Assembly: GCF_002795265.1 (NCBI RefSeq)
Contig: NZ_CP024870.1
Location: 186,001-250,000, forward strand
Source: Spiroplasma clarkii
GTDB lineage: Bacteria > Bacillota_I > Bacilli_A > Mycoplasmatales > Mycoplasmataceae
Reading direction: 5' to 3'
Length of the DNA stretch: 64,000 bases
Shown here: piece by piece, positions 52,681-62,182 of the stretch
Position numbering within the stretch: position 1 is the first letter of the stretch
How the letters are laid out: the number at the start of each line of letters is the position of its first letter
Translations under genes and position numbers: made by a program
The notes under the pieces: model-generated
Database searches by the model: none
What the model was told of the DNA's origin: nothing
What the model saw: only the letters and a program-made list of their open reading frames with translations

Positions 52681-54099
52681 ATGGCTAAGTTGAAACAAAG
52701 TAAAGCCACATCTAAAACTAAAGAGAAGAACGAATTCGCTAGGGGTAATTTCTTTGTTAGAAACAAAGACCTTGTCAAACGAATCGTTTTTACTTTAATA
52801 GTTTTAGTTATTATTAGGGCAGGAACACTATTGACTGTTCCTGGGATAGAATTAAGTGAAAGTTTTAAAGCTGGTGTTGACAACCAGGAATTCTTTCAAC
52901 TGTTAGCAACCCTTGGGGGAGGGACAATTGGGCAATTTTCAATACTTGCTCTTGGGGTTTCCCCATACATTACTGCATCAATTATTGTGCAGTTATTATC
53001 AACAGATGTTATCCCAGTTTTAACAAGATGAAATAAATCTGGGGAAAGAGGAAGAAGAAAACTTGATAAATTAACCAAAGCCTTAACTGTGCCTTTTGCA
53101 ATAATGCAATCAATTGCGACAATCTTCACACTATCTACTAGTGGGTTGATTTCTCCAAAATGAGGAAGCAGTGCTGCAGGATCAGGACCTGCATGGTTTT
53201 ACTACATTTTAGTCCCAACAGTAATGTTGGGAGGAACATTCTTAATGTTATGAGTTGCCGACCAAATTACTATTAGAGGTATTGGTAATGGGGTTTCAAT
53301 CATTATTTTCACAGGAATTGTTTCAAGTATGCCAACTAACTTTGTTAATACATTCAAATTTTGAATTAAACAAGGTGAAGACCCAACAATTTTATTTGAT
53401 GGTGTCTTAAAATTCTTGATTTATATTGTGGCCTTTGTCTTTGTAATCTTCATAGTCGTCTTGATGAATGAAGCTGAAAGAAAGGTTCCAATCCAGCAAA
53501 CTGGATCTGGACTTGTCGACGCTAAGGACCACACCCCTTATCTACCATTAAAATTAAATAATGCCGGGGTTATTCCAGTAATCTTTGCATCTGCCATTAT
53601 TTCAACACCAATGACAGTTGCTCAAATTGTTGGGGAAAATAGTGCCTTTTCACAATTTACCCAAAACTACCTCTCATTTAGTACATGGTGAGGTATAGGG
53701 ATTTATGGGGTCTTAACAGTGCTGTTTACATTCTTGTATGCGCAAGTCCAAATTAATCCTGAAAAAATTGCAGAAGACTTTAAGAAATCAGGTACTTTTA
53801 TTCCAGGAATAAAACCAGGTAAAGATACTGAAAAATTCTTACAAGGTACTATCAATCGTCTAAGTGTAATTGGAGCAATTTTCCTAGCAGGAATTGCAGT
53901 CTTACCATATATTATTAGTAAGGTTACTAACTTGCCAAGTTCATTGGCAATTGGGGGAACAGGATTAGTTATTATTATTTCTGTGGCAATTCAAACTGTG
54001 CAACAGTTAAAAGGAAGATTGATTCAACAATCATTTATTGACAAGAAACAAGAAAAATTTGCAGATGCAAATGAAAAAACCAACTCACATATTTGATAG
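52681..54099 (+). CDS. secY: Protein translocase subunit SecY
   Basis: Channel of the Sec translocon in the cell membrane, 472 aa, ten transmembrane helices. RGNFFVRNKDLVKRIVFTL leads helix 1; plug region and LGVSPYITASIIVQLL are typical. The conserved cytoplasmic loop reads EAERKVPIQQ. Mixed Trp codons: TGG at 53192 and 53687, otherwise TGA. The gene ends HI-Trp(TGA)-TAG at 54099. Confidence 0.97.
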
Positions 54100-54114
54100 T
54101 GAAAGGGCAAGAAG

Positions 54115-54750
54115 ATGAATATTATTTTATTAGGAGCACCTGGTGGTGGCAAAGGAACTCAATCAGAGTTCTTGTGTGAAAAAAATGGCTTTGTTCAACT
54201 TTCAACTGGGGATTTATTTCGCAGCAATATTATGAACAAAACTTCATTAGGAACTGAAGCACAAAAGTATATGGATCAAGGACTTTATGTTCCAGATACA
54301 ATTACTAATGGTATGGTGCAAGAATTTTTAAAAACTAAAAGTGATGGTTTAATCTTTGATGGGTATCCACGAACTGCAGAACAAGCATCTGCTCTTGATG
54401 AAATGCTAGAGGCTTTGCAAGGTTCAATTGATAAAGTAATTTATTTTGAAATTGATGCTGCAATCTTAATGGATCGTTTAACAGGGCGTTTGATTTGTCA
54501 AACTTGTAAAAGAAGTTATCATATCAAAAATAGACCACCACTTGTTGAGGGAGTTTGCGATTATGATCACTCTCGACTTATTGTTAGACCTGATGATGCA
54601 CCCGATAAGGTCAGAACGCGCTTGATGGTTTATCAAGAACAAACAGCACCATTAGTTGATTTTTATAAAGATAAACTTATTAAAATTGATGCAAACAACA
54701 AAACACCAGTTGAACTTTACCAAGATTTAGTTAAGGTGTTGGCAATTTAA
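54115..54750 (+). CDS. adk: Adenylate kinase
   Basis: ATP + AMP = 2 ADP; 211 aa. P-loop LGAPGGGKGTQ, FDGYPRTAEQA, and a zinc LID domain with CQTC...CDYD (Cys3-Asp type, as in many Gram-positive relatives). No Trp codon. Ends one base into map. Confidence 0.98.
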   Translation: MNIILLGAPGGGKGTQSEFLCEKNGFVQLSTGDLFRSNIMNKTSLGTEAQKYMDQGLYVPDTITNGMVQEFLKTKSDGLIFDGYPRTAEQASALDEMLEALQGSIDKVIYFEIDAAILMDRLTGRLICQTCKRSYHIKNRPPLVEGVCDYDHSRLIVRPDDAPDKVRTRLMVYQEQTAPLVDFYKDKLIKIDANNKTPVELYQDLVKVLAI

Positions 54751-55520
54751 TGGCAGTCACTATTAAAAATGCTGAACAGCTTGATAAAATGCGTTATGCA
54801 GGTAAAGTTTTGGGAGCCGCACTATATGATTTAAAAAAAATGATTCAACCAGGAGTTAATTGTTTAGACTTAGACAAGTATTTTATTGATTTTATAACCA
54901 AAAATGGGTGTGAAAGTAACTTCAAAGGTTATTATGGTTTTCCAGCTCATATTTGTGTTTCAATTAATGAACAGTTAATTCATGGCATCCCTGTAAACAG
55001 GGTAATTAAAGCAGGAGACATTGTTAAAATTGATGCTGGATGCAGTTTTCAAGGTTGACATGCAGATTCGGCTTTCAGTGTTATTTGTGGTGACATTATT
55101 GATGAAAAATATGATAAACTATTAAGGGTGACTGAAAAGTCATTATGCTTGGCAATTGAACAGGTAAGAGCCGGTGTGCGCATCGGGACCATTACTTCTA
55201 CTGTTCAGACTTATGTTGAATCAAATGGTTTTCATTTGCCAAAAGATTATTCAGGCCACGGGATTGGGTTAGCAATGCATGAAGATCCTTTTGTTCCAAA
55301 TACTGGAAAAAAAGATACTGGAATGAGATTGACAAAAAATATGACAATCTGCATTGAACCAATGGTTCAAATTGGAACCGATCAAACCGTGGTTGGAGCA
55401 GACAACTGAACAGTGTCTGCAGCCGATGATAGTATGACAGCACACTTTGAACACACAATTCTGGTGACAGATAATGAGCCAGAAATTTTAACAATACATA
55501 AACCAATGGAGGATAAATAA
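54750..55520 (+). CDS. map: Methionine aminopeptidase, type I
   Basis: Removes N-terminal Met from new proteins, 256 aa. Metal ligands are seen in [15 protein letters not shown] (Asp, with TGA Trp), [13 protein letters not shown] (His) and TICIEPMVQ (Glu). One-base overlaps with adk and infA. Confidence 0.97.
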
Positions 55521-55750
55521 TGGCAAAAGAAGATTATTTAGAAGTTGATGGTACTGTACTTGAAGTGTTGCCAAATGCTACATTCAAGGTGAAACTAGAA
55601 AATGAAATAGTAATAGATGCCCACGTGTCTGGTAAAATTCGCATGAATTACATCCGCATTTTACCAGGTGATAAAGTTACTGTGGCAATTTCACCATATG
55701 ATCCTATGCGTGGAAGAATCACTTATCGTCACAAAGGTGGAGTTAAGTAA
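55520..55750 (+). CDS. infA: Translation initiation factor IF-1
   Basis: 76 aa, OB fold. [20 protein letters not shown] and [14 protein letters not shown]. Starts on the last base of the map stop. Confidence 0.98.
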   Translation: MAKEDYLEVDGTVLEVLPNATFKVKLENEIVIDAHVSGKIRMNYIRILPGDKVTVAISPYDPMRGRITYRHKGGVK

Positions 55751-55803
55751 TTAATTATTTAAACAATAGCAAACAAAACAACAAAAATCAGGAGGTTATA
55801 AAG

Positions 55804-55917
55804 ATGAAAGTAAGATCATCTGTCAAAAAAATATGCGACAAATGTCGTGTAATTAGACGTAAAAGCCGTGTCATGATTATTTGTGAACAACCAAAACATA
55901 AACAACGTCAAGGTTAA
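55804..55917 (+). CDS. rpmJ: 50S ribosomal protein L36
   Basis: 37 aa, too short for automatic length limits. [20 protein letters not shown] and the rest conform; the third zinc ligand is Cys27 (IICE) and His32 the fourth. AGGAGG precedes ATG 55804. Confidence 0.97.
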   Translation: MKVRSSVKKICDKCRVIRRKSRVMIICEQPKHKQRQG

Positions 55918-55970
55918 TTAGAGAATAATTTTAAATTAATTTTTATTATTATTTAGAAAGGAAATGAACA

Positions 55971-56336
55971 ATGGCTCGTATTAATGGAGTAGAGATACCT
56001 AATGATAAAAGAGTGGTTATCGCTTTAACTTATATATATGGTATTGGTTTATCAACATCACAAAAAATCCTAGAGGCTGCAAAAGTAAGCGAAGAAATTA
56101 GAGTAAAAGATCTTTCAGAAGATCAAACCAAAGCAATATCAACTGAGATTTCAAAATTCAAAACTGAAGGAGATCTAAGAAGAGAGACATCATTAAATGT
56201 GAAACGTTTAATGGAAATTGGAAGTTACAAAGGAATGAGACACAGAAAAGGATTACCTGTTCGTGGACAATCTACAAAGCAAAATGCACGTACAAGAAAA
56301 GGTCCCAGAAAAACTGTGGCTAACAAGAAAAAATAG
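55971..56336 (+). CDS. rpsM: 30S ribosomal protein S13
   Basis: 121 aa. [39 protein letters not shown] and a basic tail ([13 protein letters not shown]). Preceded by AAAGGA and a 53-base gap. Confidence 0.98.
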   Translation: MARINGVEIPNDKRVVIALTYIYGIGLSTSQKILEAAKVSEEIRVKDLSEDQTKAISTEISKFKTEGDLRRETSLNVKRLMEIGSYKGMRHRKGLPVRGQSTKQNARTRKGPRKTVANKKK

Positions 56337-56353
56337 GTAGGGAGTAAGACAAA

Positions 56354-56746
56354 ATGGCAAAACCAAAACAACAAAATAACCGTAAAAAAGTTAAAAAGAA
56401 TATTGCTAAAGGTGTAGCTCACATCCACTCAACTTTCAATAACACAATTGTAACAATTTCAGATGAACAAGGAAATGTATTATCTTGATCAAGTGCAGGA
56501 GCACTAGGATTTAAAGGAAGCAAAAAATCAACACCATATGCTGCTCAAATGATTGCAGAAGCAGCAGGTAAAGGTGCAATGGACAATGGAGTAAGAACTA
56601 TCTCTGTCGAAGTTAAAGGTCCAGGTCCAGGTAGAGATGCCGCTGTAAGAAGCTTACAAGGAGTAGGCCTAGAAATTACTTCAATCAAAGATACCACACC
56701 AATTCCTCATAATGGTGTTAGACCCCCAAAACGCCCAAGAGGTTAG
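56354..56746 (+). CDS. rpsK: 30S ribosomal protein S11
   Basis: 130 aa, starting [16 protein letters not shown]. Joined over TGA Trp ([17 protein letters not shown]). Ends with VRPPKRPRG. Confidence 0.98.
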
Positions 56747-56755
56747 GACTTTTTA

Positions 56756-57709
56756 ATGAGACAATTCGCAAGACCTGAATTTACATTATTAAAAGAAGAA
56801 AAAGAAAAAAATTATGGGGAATTTAAAGTTGAACCTTTAGAAAGAGGGTTCGGTACTACACTTGGTAATGCAATTAGAAGAACTTTATTAAGTTCAACAC
56901 CAGGTGCAGCAGTTTATGCAATAAAAATCACTGGAGCAGCACATGAATTTACTTCAATCGATGGAATTATTGAAAATGTTAGCAGAATTATTTTAAATAT
57001 TAAAAAATTAGCGCTAAGAATTGATCACAATATGTTCGATGATGAAGAAGTTGTTGAATTAGCACTAAATTCATCAACTGTTGGTCCTGTAACTGCTGGA
57101 GAAATTGAATTACCTGCAGGAGTAGAAGTTGTTAATAAAGATCTAGTTATTTGTAATTTAGCAGATGGTGGAAATTTAGAATTAACTTTATTTGCAAAAA
57201 ATTCTAGAGGTTATAGATCTTTTAAAGACAACAAAAAAGAAAAACTAACAGCTGATTCAATTACAATTGATTCAAATTATTCACCAATAGTACAAGTAGC
57301 TTATGAAGTTGAAGCCACTAAAATTGGTAAGTCAGTCGATCTTGAAAAACTAACAATTAAAATTGAAACAGATGGGACAATTGCACCAAGTGATGCAATT
57401 GCTACTGCTTCAAAAATTCTAGTAGAACATTTACAATTCTTTGTTAACTTAAATGAAGAAATCAATGATCTTGGAGTAATTGGAGTTACAAGTGAAGAAG
57501 ATGAAAAAGAATTAGACAGATCAATTGAAGATTTAGACTTCACACAAAGAAGTTTAAACTGTTTGAAAAGAGCAAACATCAATACTCTACGAGATTTAGT
57601 ATCACGTAGTGAAGATGATATCCAAGAAATTAGAAACTTGGGTAGAAAATCATTAAAAGAAATCAAAGATAAAGTAGTTCAATTGGGACTTACTTTTAAA
57701 CAAGACTAG
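56756..57709 (+). CDS. rpoA: RNA polymerase subunit alpha
   Basis: 317 aa. N-terminal assembly domain (VEPLERGFGTTLGNAIRRTLL) and a complete C-terminal DNA-binding domain (LNCLKRANINTLRDLVSRS, IRNLGRKSLKEIKDKV). No Trp codon. Starts 9 bases after rpsK. Confidence 0.98.
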   Translation: MRQFARPEFTLLKEEKEKNYGEFKVEPLERGFGTTLGNAIRRTLLSSTPGAAVYAIKITGAAHEFTSIDGIIENVSRIILNIKKLALRIDHNMFDDEEVVELALNSSTVGPVTAGEIELPAGVEVVNKDLVICNLADGGNLELTLFAKNSRGYRSFKDNKKEKLTADSITIDSNYSPIVQVAYEVEATKIGKSVDLEKLTIKIETDGTIAPSDAIATASKILVEHLQFFVNLNEEINDLGVIGVTSEEDEKELDRSIEDLDFTQRSLNCLKRANINTLRDLVSRSEDDIQEIRNLGRKSLKEIKDKVVQLGLTFKQD

Positions 57710-57723
57710 AGAGGTGTAGTACT

Positions 57724-58083
57724 ATGTCATATATTCAAAAACAAGGAAAAAACACAGCTTGAAGAGTCGCTTTAATGAGAAACTTAACTACTGAACTAAT
57801 TATTTCAGAAAAATTAGAAATTACTGAAACAAGAGCAAAAGAGTTAAGAAAGCACTTTGATAATATGATTACACTAGCAAAACGTGGAGACCTACATGCC
57901 CGCCGCCAAGCAGCAGCATGATTACGTCACATTAATGCAAGCGAAAAGGAAACAGCATTACAAAAATTGTTTTCAGATCTTGGAAAAAGATTTAAAACAA
58001 GAAATGGTGGTTATACAAGAATCTTAAAACTTGATAATCGTCGTGGAGATAATGCTCCAATGTGTATCATTGAGCTAGTTTAA
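57724..58083 (+). CDS. rplQ: 50S ribosomal protein L17
   Basis: 119 aa. [20 protein letters not shown] with TGA Trp, [29 protein letters not shown]. Last gene of the S10-spc-alpha operon; a terminator follows directly. The ecfA1-ecfA2-ecfT genes that often follow rplQ in Firmicutes and several Mollicutes are not here. Confidence 0.98.
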
Positions 58084-58087
58084 AGCC

Positions 58088-58117
58088 AAAACTTATTAGG
58101 AAACTAATAAGTTTTTT
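58088..58117 (+). terminator. Intrinsic terminator of the ribosomal operon
   Basis: A perfect 12-bp stem (58088-58099 with 58104-58115), loop GAAA, T run. Confidence 0.95.
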
Positions 58118-58182
58118 TATGCTTGGTTTACTGTTGTCTCTAAACTTGTCAGCAGCATATAACCACCTATATATAGCATTTT

Positions 58183-58223
58183 CGTGCTGATTAAGATATA
58201 ATATTTTTGTGTTTATTAGCACG
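58183..58223 (+). promoter_or_regulatory. Inverted repeat flanking the promoter of the AEC carrier (probable operator)
   Basis: CGTGCTGAT (58183-58191) and ATTAGCACG (58215-58223) are inverted copies with one mismatch. The -10 TATAAT (58197-58202) lies between them, and transcription would start at about 58209. Because the left arm is upstream of the start, this is a DNA site and not an RNA hairpin. Arms are 32 bases apart, about three helical turns. Confidence 0.55.
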
Positions 58224-58240
58224 AGAAAGGTAAGAAATAT

Positions 58241-59461
58241 ATGTTATATAGTAACGTAGGACAAGCTATAGCTGATGCCTTAAAAGATACCTTAGGTGGT
58301 TGGGGAATGTGATCTGCAATTATTGCCACAGTCTCAGTAATTGGTTTAGGGTTCTTTTTAGCAGCTAGGGGTATTTTCAAAAAAGAGTGAGAAAAAATCC
58401 TTGTTAGAGTTGTCATGGTTGTTGGTCTACCAGCATTAGCACTGAATGGATTTTTAGCAAATGCCACTGTTAAAGATATTATTGAACAATTAACAGTATT
58501 GTTAACAGGATTTGCATTTTATGCAATCATGATGTTTGTTTCAAAATACTTTTTCTTTAAATATGAAAAAGATTTGCAAGATACATTTGCAATGTGTATT
58601 GCTCTTGCATCAACAACTTTCTTTGGAACTCCAATTGTAACAGCAATTTATGGAGGGGCAGCAGCAATGCCTGCTAACATTTTTAATGTTCCATATAGAG
58701 TTTTCTTGTATTCATTAGCATTTATGATAATGAGCAAAAAACCAATGGCTGCAACTGTTGATGGAAAAGTTAGCACCAAAAAACTAAAATCAGAAATGAC
58801 TGAGGTTGAAATTGCAGAAAGTAGAAAAATCAAAAAAAATGCTTTAAAAAACATTTTCTTAAATCCAATTTTAATTTGTACATTTATAGGATTGTTTATT
58901 TGAGTAACGCAATTAATTCCTGGAATTGATTTGTTAACTGTAAAAGGTGTAGAGTATAAACAAATTGCTGGAACAAGTGTTTTTGAAAAGGTTGATAAAA
59001 TTGATAAGTATTCATTTTTAAGAATTGATATTTTATTCCCTCCAGCAAAAACAATTTTATCAACTTTAGCTGGAATTTGTACACCATTAGCATGATTGGC
59101 AATTGGTATGACAATGGCTAAAGGTAATTTAAAAGAAGCATTAAAAGATGGGAAACTTTGATATGCTGCTTCAGTTAAAGTAATTGTAGCACCATTAATT
59201 ATTTTATTAATGATTGTTGGAGTTGCTGGAATTGGTTCAGCTACTGATTGATTTACATTTTCAAAAGTTTCACTGGCTGTAATGGTAATTATGACAGCAG
59301 CCCCACCAGCAAATGTTGTTGTGGCTTATGCAATTTCTTATGAGAAAGGTGCCAATGCAGCTTCAAACTTAACTACACTTTCAACCTTATTATCAATCAT
59401 CACTTTACCTATTTGAGTAATTATGGTAACTGCAGTTGGTGCATTACCAATGTTTGGGTAA
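58241..59461 (+). CDS. AEC (auxin efflux carrier) family transporter
   Basis: Secondary carrier in the cell membrane, 406 aa, about ten helices in two halves, split by a hydrophilic loop (about residues 160-205). Typical: VGLPALALNGFL in the first half; LAWLAIGMTMA and APPANVVVAYAISYEKG in the second. Trp by TGA except one TGG (58302). Relatives in lactic acid bacteria move malate or other 2-hydroxyacids. The D-2-hydroxyacid dehydrogenase follows 19 bases later, which suggests transport of lactate, malate or a related organic acid. Confidence 0.88.
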
Positions 59462-59480
59462 TTAGAAAAGAGGCATAAAT

Positions 59481-60470
59481 ATGAAAGTTATTTGTTTTGG
59501 GGTTAGAGATGTAGAAAAACCAATCTTTGAAGATGTTAATAAAAAATTTGGTTTTGAAATGACTTTGGTTCCTGAGTTGTTAACTCATGAAAATGTTGAA
59601 ATAACCAAAGGTCATGATGCAGTATTGTTGCGTGCCAACTGTGTTGCAGACCAACAAAATTTAGAAAAAATGTGATCATATAATATTAAATATATGTTTA
59701 CAAGAACAGTTGGAGTTAACCACATTGATGTGGAAGCTGCCAAAAAAATTGGCTTTAAATTAGCCTATGTACCATTTTATTCACCAAATGCAGTTAGTGA
59801 ACTTGCTTTCTCATTAGGGTTAGCAATGTTAAGAAACATTATTCATATGGCAAAGAAAATGGAAGAAAAAGATTTTACAGTAGATGCAGGTATGTTTGCC
59901 TATGAAGCTCGCAATAGTACAATTGGAATTATTGGAACTGGAAGAATTGGTTTTGAATGTGCCAAGGCTTGAAAAGGAATGGGTGCTAGAGTTTTAGGAT
60001 ATGATTTATATCCAAGGACAGATGCTACAGGAATTATTGAGTATAAATCATTTGAAGACATAATGAAAGAAAGTGATCTAATTTCTTTACACTGTCCTTA
60101 CATTAAAGGTCAAAATGATAATTTAATTTCTAAAAAGTCATTAGCCCTGGCAAAAGATGGTTTAATTATTGTTAATGCTGCTAGAGGTGAGTTAATTAAT
60201 AATGAAGATTTATATGATGCCTTAGTTAGTGGAAAAGTAAAACAAGCAGCACTTGATACATTAACCAATGAAGGACAAGTCTTCTTTAAAAAACATTCAG
60301 GTAAATTACCAGTTGATGTTTATGAAAAATTATACCAACTAAAACCAAGAGTAATTTTTACACCTCATATTGGTAGCTTTACAGATGAAGCTGTTAAAAA
60401 TATGGTGGAAACAAGTTTTGAAAATTTAAAAGAGTATAGTGAAACTCGGGACTGCAAAAATAAAATCTAA
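59481..60470 (+). CDS. ldhD: D-2-hydroxyacid dehydrogenase (D-lactate dehydrogenase type)
   Basis: Cytoplasmic NAD enzyme, 329 aa. NAD fold IIGTGRIGFECAKAW (TGA Trp), catalytic Arg in NAARGEL, Glu in the DTLTNEGQ region and His in FTPHIGSFTDEAV. Most similar in style to D-lactate dehydrogenases of lactobacilli (TRTVGVNHIDVEAAKK). Reduces pyruvate or another 2-oxoacid and regenerates NAD. Co-transcribed with the AEC carrier. Confidence 0.93.
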
Positions 60471-60485
60471 AGTAAATTCAAAATT

Positions 60486-60510
60486 AAACAACCAAGCTGG
60501 TTGTTTTTTA
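60486..60510 (+). terminator. Intrinsic terminator after the dehydrogenase
   Basis: AAACAACCA (60486-60494) / TGGTTGTTT (60498-60506), loop AGC, T run. The gap 60511-60648 holds the promoter of the riboswitch transcript; nothing else seen. Confidence 0.92.
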
Positions 60511-60632
60511 TTTTATCTAAATTAAAATAAAATAATTGAGCAAGCACCGAAAAATTTTTTCTTGGAAATTTTCATAAAGAATAAAAAATTTTATTAATTA
60601 AAAATTATAGAATAATATGTAATTGAATTATA

Positions 60633-60638
60633 TATAAT
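60633..60638 (+). promoter_or_regulatory. -10 box of the riboswitch/phnDCE transcript
   Basis: TATAAT, placing the transcription start at about 60645, four bases before the P1 helix of the riboswitch. No -35 of quality. Confidence 0.6.
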
Positions 60639-60648
60639 GAAGTTGTAA

Positions 60649-60726
60649 TTAATAGTTAGCTTATAAGCCCACATAAAGGGTGGGTGTCTCTACGTTAGAC
60701 CTATCTAACTACTATCTAACTATTAG
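60649..60726 (+). promoter_or_regulatory. Purine-class riboswitch aptamer
   Basis: All core elements are present. P1: 60649-60659 with 60716-60726. J1/2 CTTATAA. P2: 60667-60672 with 60680-60685, loop L2 ATAAAGG (consensus AUAnGG). J2/3 GTCTCTAC (60686-60693; consensus GUnUCUAC). P3: 60694-60699 with 60704-60709. J3/1 TACTAT (60710-60715), with the C of ACTAT at the position that pairs with guanine-type ligands (adenine aptamers have U). L3 is only CCTA (4 bases; usually 7), but its CC can still form the two G-C pairs with the GG of L2. Guanine, or 2'-deoxyguanosine as for Mesoplasma relatives, is the likely ligand; J2/3 keeps U at the ligand-contact position of guanine aptamers. Lies 132 bases before phnD. 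Confidence 0.85.
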
Positions 60727-60761
60727 AATTTCTGAAGAAGCTGCTCTATTAATTACGCTTC

Positions 60762-60807
60762 AAACAATTATTGCTAGACAATAATTGTTTAGTCCTTTAA
60801 TTGTTTG
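60762..60807 (+). promoter_or_regulatory. Riboswitch expression platform
   Basis: AAACAATTATTG (60762-60773) pairs perfectly with CAATAATTGTTT (60779-60790), loop CTAGA. The left arm (60761-60770) can instead pair over 10 bases with TAATTGTTTG (60798-60807), so two structures exclude each other. The hairpin is not followed by a long T run, so control could act on transcription or on access to later sequence. Confidence 0.55.
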
Positions 60808-60858
60808 AAAACAATATGAATGAGAATAATAAATTTTATTTTCAGCATAAGGAGAAAA

Positions 60859-62127
60859 ATGAAAAAACTACTATTAATTTTTGCGAGCGCATCTGTTTTG
60901 TCAGCACCTGCTGCTAGTGTGGTTGCTTGTGGTGGTACACCTGAACTAAGAATTGCTTTTGTTCCTTCACAAAAAGCAACTGAAGTTACTGCAACTGTTT
61001 CAAAACTTGAATCAAAGTTAGAAGCTGAAATGAAAAAACATGACAAAAATTTTTCAAGAAAAGTTAAAATAACAACTGCAACTAATTATGAAGCTGCTGG
61101 TAATGCAATGAAAAAGGGTAAAACCGATCTTGCCTTTCTTCCAGTAAATACTTATGAAAGCTATCGTGGAGATGTAAAAGATGATGGAACATATTCAGAT
61201 GCTGGAATATTGTTGGTAGCATCAAGAAAAGCATTGACTGCTGAAAGTGCTTTCCCAAGTTTTCAAACTGATGATAAATTTGATGATGCAAAAGCAGCAT
61301 CATCAACAATTAGCACAACAGATTTAGATAAACTATCAGCAAACTACAATGACATATTGAATAAACAAATAAATATTTCAGGTGAAGCTAATTCAAAAAA
61401 ACTAGAATTGAACCCTGAAAATATTAAAAAAGTTTTATTTGACAGTAAAGGTAGCGATGTAAGCTATTACAGATCATACATTTATGCAAATAAAGATTTT
61501 GTAAGTAAAACACTTGGTGAAAATGTACCGGCTTCAGGAATAGCCTTCACTACTGAACAATTAAAATCATTAGTTGATAAAGCAGTAAAAGATAAGGCAT
61601 TCGGTCTTGGTGAAAGTCCAACCTCAAGTGCCTCAGTCTTGTATCCACTACATTGATTGAAACATGACTTAGGTTATTCAAATGAAGAAATTAAAAAAGT
61701 CTATGAAACTAAAGAACTACAAAAAAATTACAGTGATGCTGCTCAAGGGTTAGCGAATGGTAAATTTGAGTTAGCAGTTGGTTTTGGAGATATTAGAAAT
61801 GAACTAAAAGAACCTTCAACACTAGTTAGTGCTTTTAAAAATTCAATTACTATTGGAGCATCAATTGGAATACCAAATGATGGAATCATGTTTTCAAGAA
61901 AAACTGTTGATGAAACCTTAGCAACAAACTTAAGAACATCATTAATTTCATTAATTAAAGATCCAACCAATGCTGAAATCTTTGGTATTTATAGTCATAC
62001 TGGATATGTGGGACCAAAAGATGGTGAAACAAACACTGCTTTTGAATCAACCAGAGATAAAATAGTGACTTCAAACTTAAGTACTATTAAAGAAATAAAA
62101 GATTTGGTAGCAGAAATAGCTGCATAA
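60859..62127 (+). CDS. phnD: PhnD/p37-type substrate-binding lipoprotein of an ABC importer
   Basis: Cell-surface solute-binding lipoprotein, 422 aa. Signal MKKLLLIFASASVLSAPAAS with lipobox VVA-C (Cys24). The mature part begins with LRIAFVPSQKATEVTATVSKL, as in PhnD and the mycoplasma p37 family, and includes KTDLAFLPVNTYESYRG. ATG 60859 follows AAGGAGA; the frame runs on through TGA 61654 (Trp). Despite the name, p37 of Mycoplasma hyorhinis binds thiamine pyrophosphate, so the ligand cannot be inferred from the family. A purine riboswitch upstream argues for a purine or nucleoside. Confidence 0.88.
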
Positions 62128-62137
62128 AAAGATATTT

Positions 62138-62170
62138 AAAAAATATGTGATTACAATTACATATTTTTTT
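62138..62170 (+). terminator. Intercistronic hairpin between phnD and phnC
   Basis: AAAAAATATGT (62138-62148) pairs with ACATATTTTTTT (62159-62170), ending in a T run. It looks like a leaky terminator that lowers expression of the ATPase and permease relative to the binding protein, a common arrangement in importer operons. Confidence 0.7.
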
Positions 62171-62182
62171 ATAGGAGTGAAT

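Noticed and set aside
60820-60858. Upstream start for the phnD lipoprotein
   Set aside because: It would put 13 residues before the signal peptide and cover the AAGGAGA ribosome binding site.
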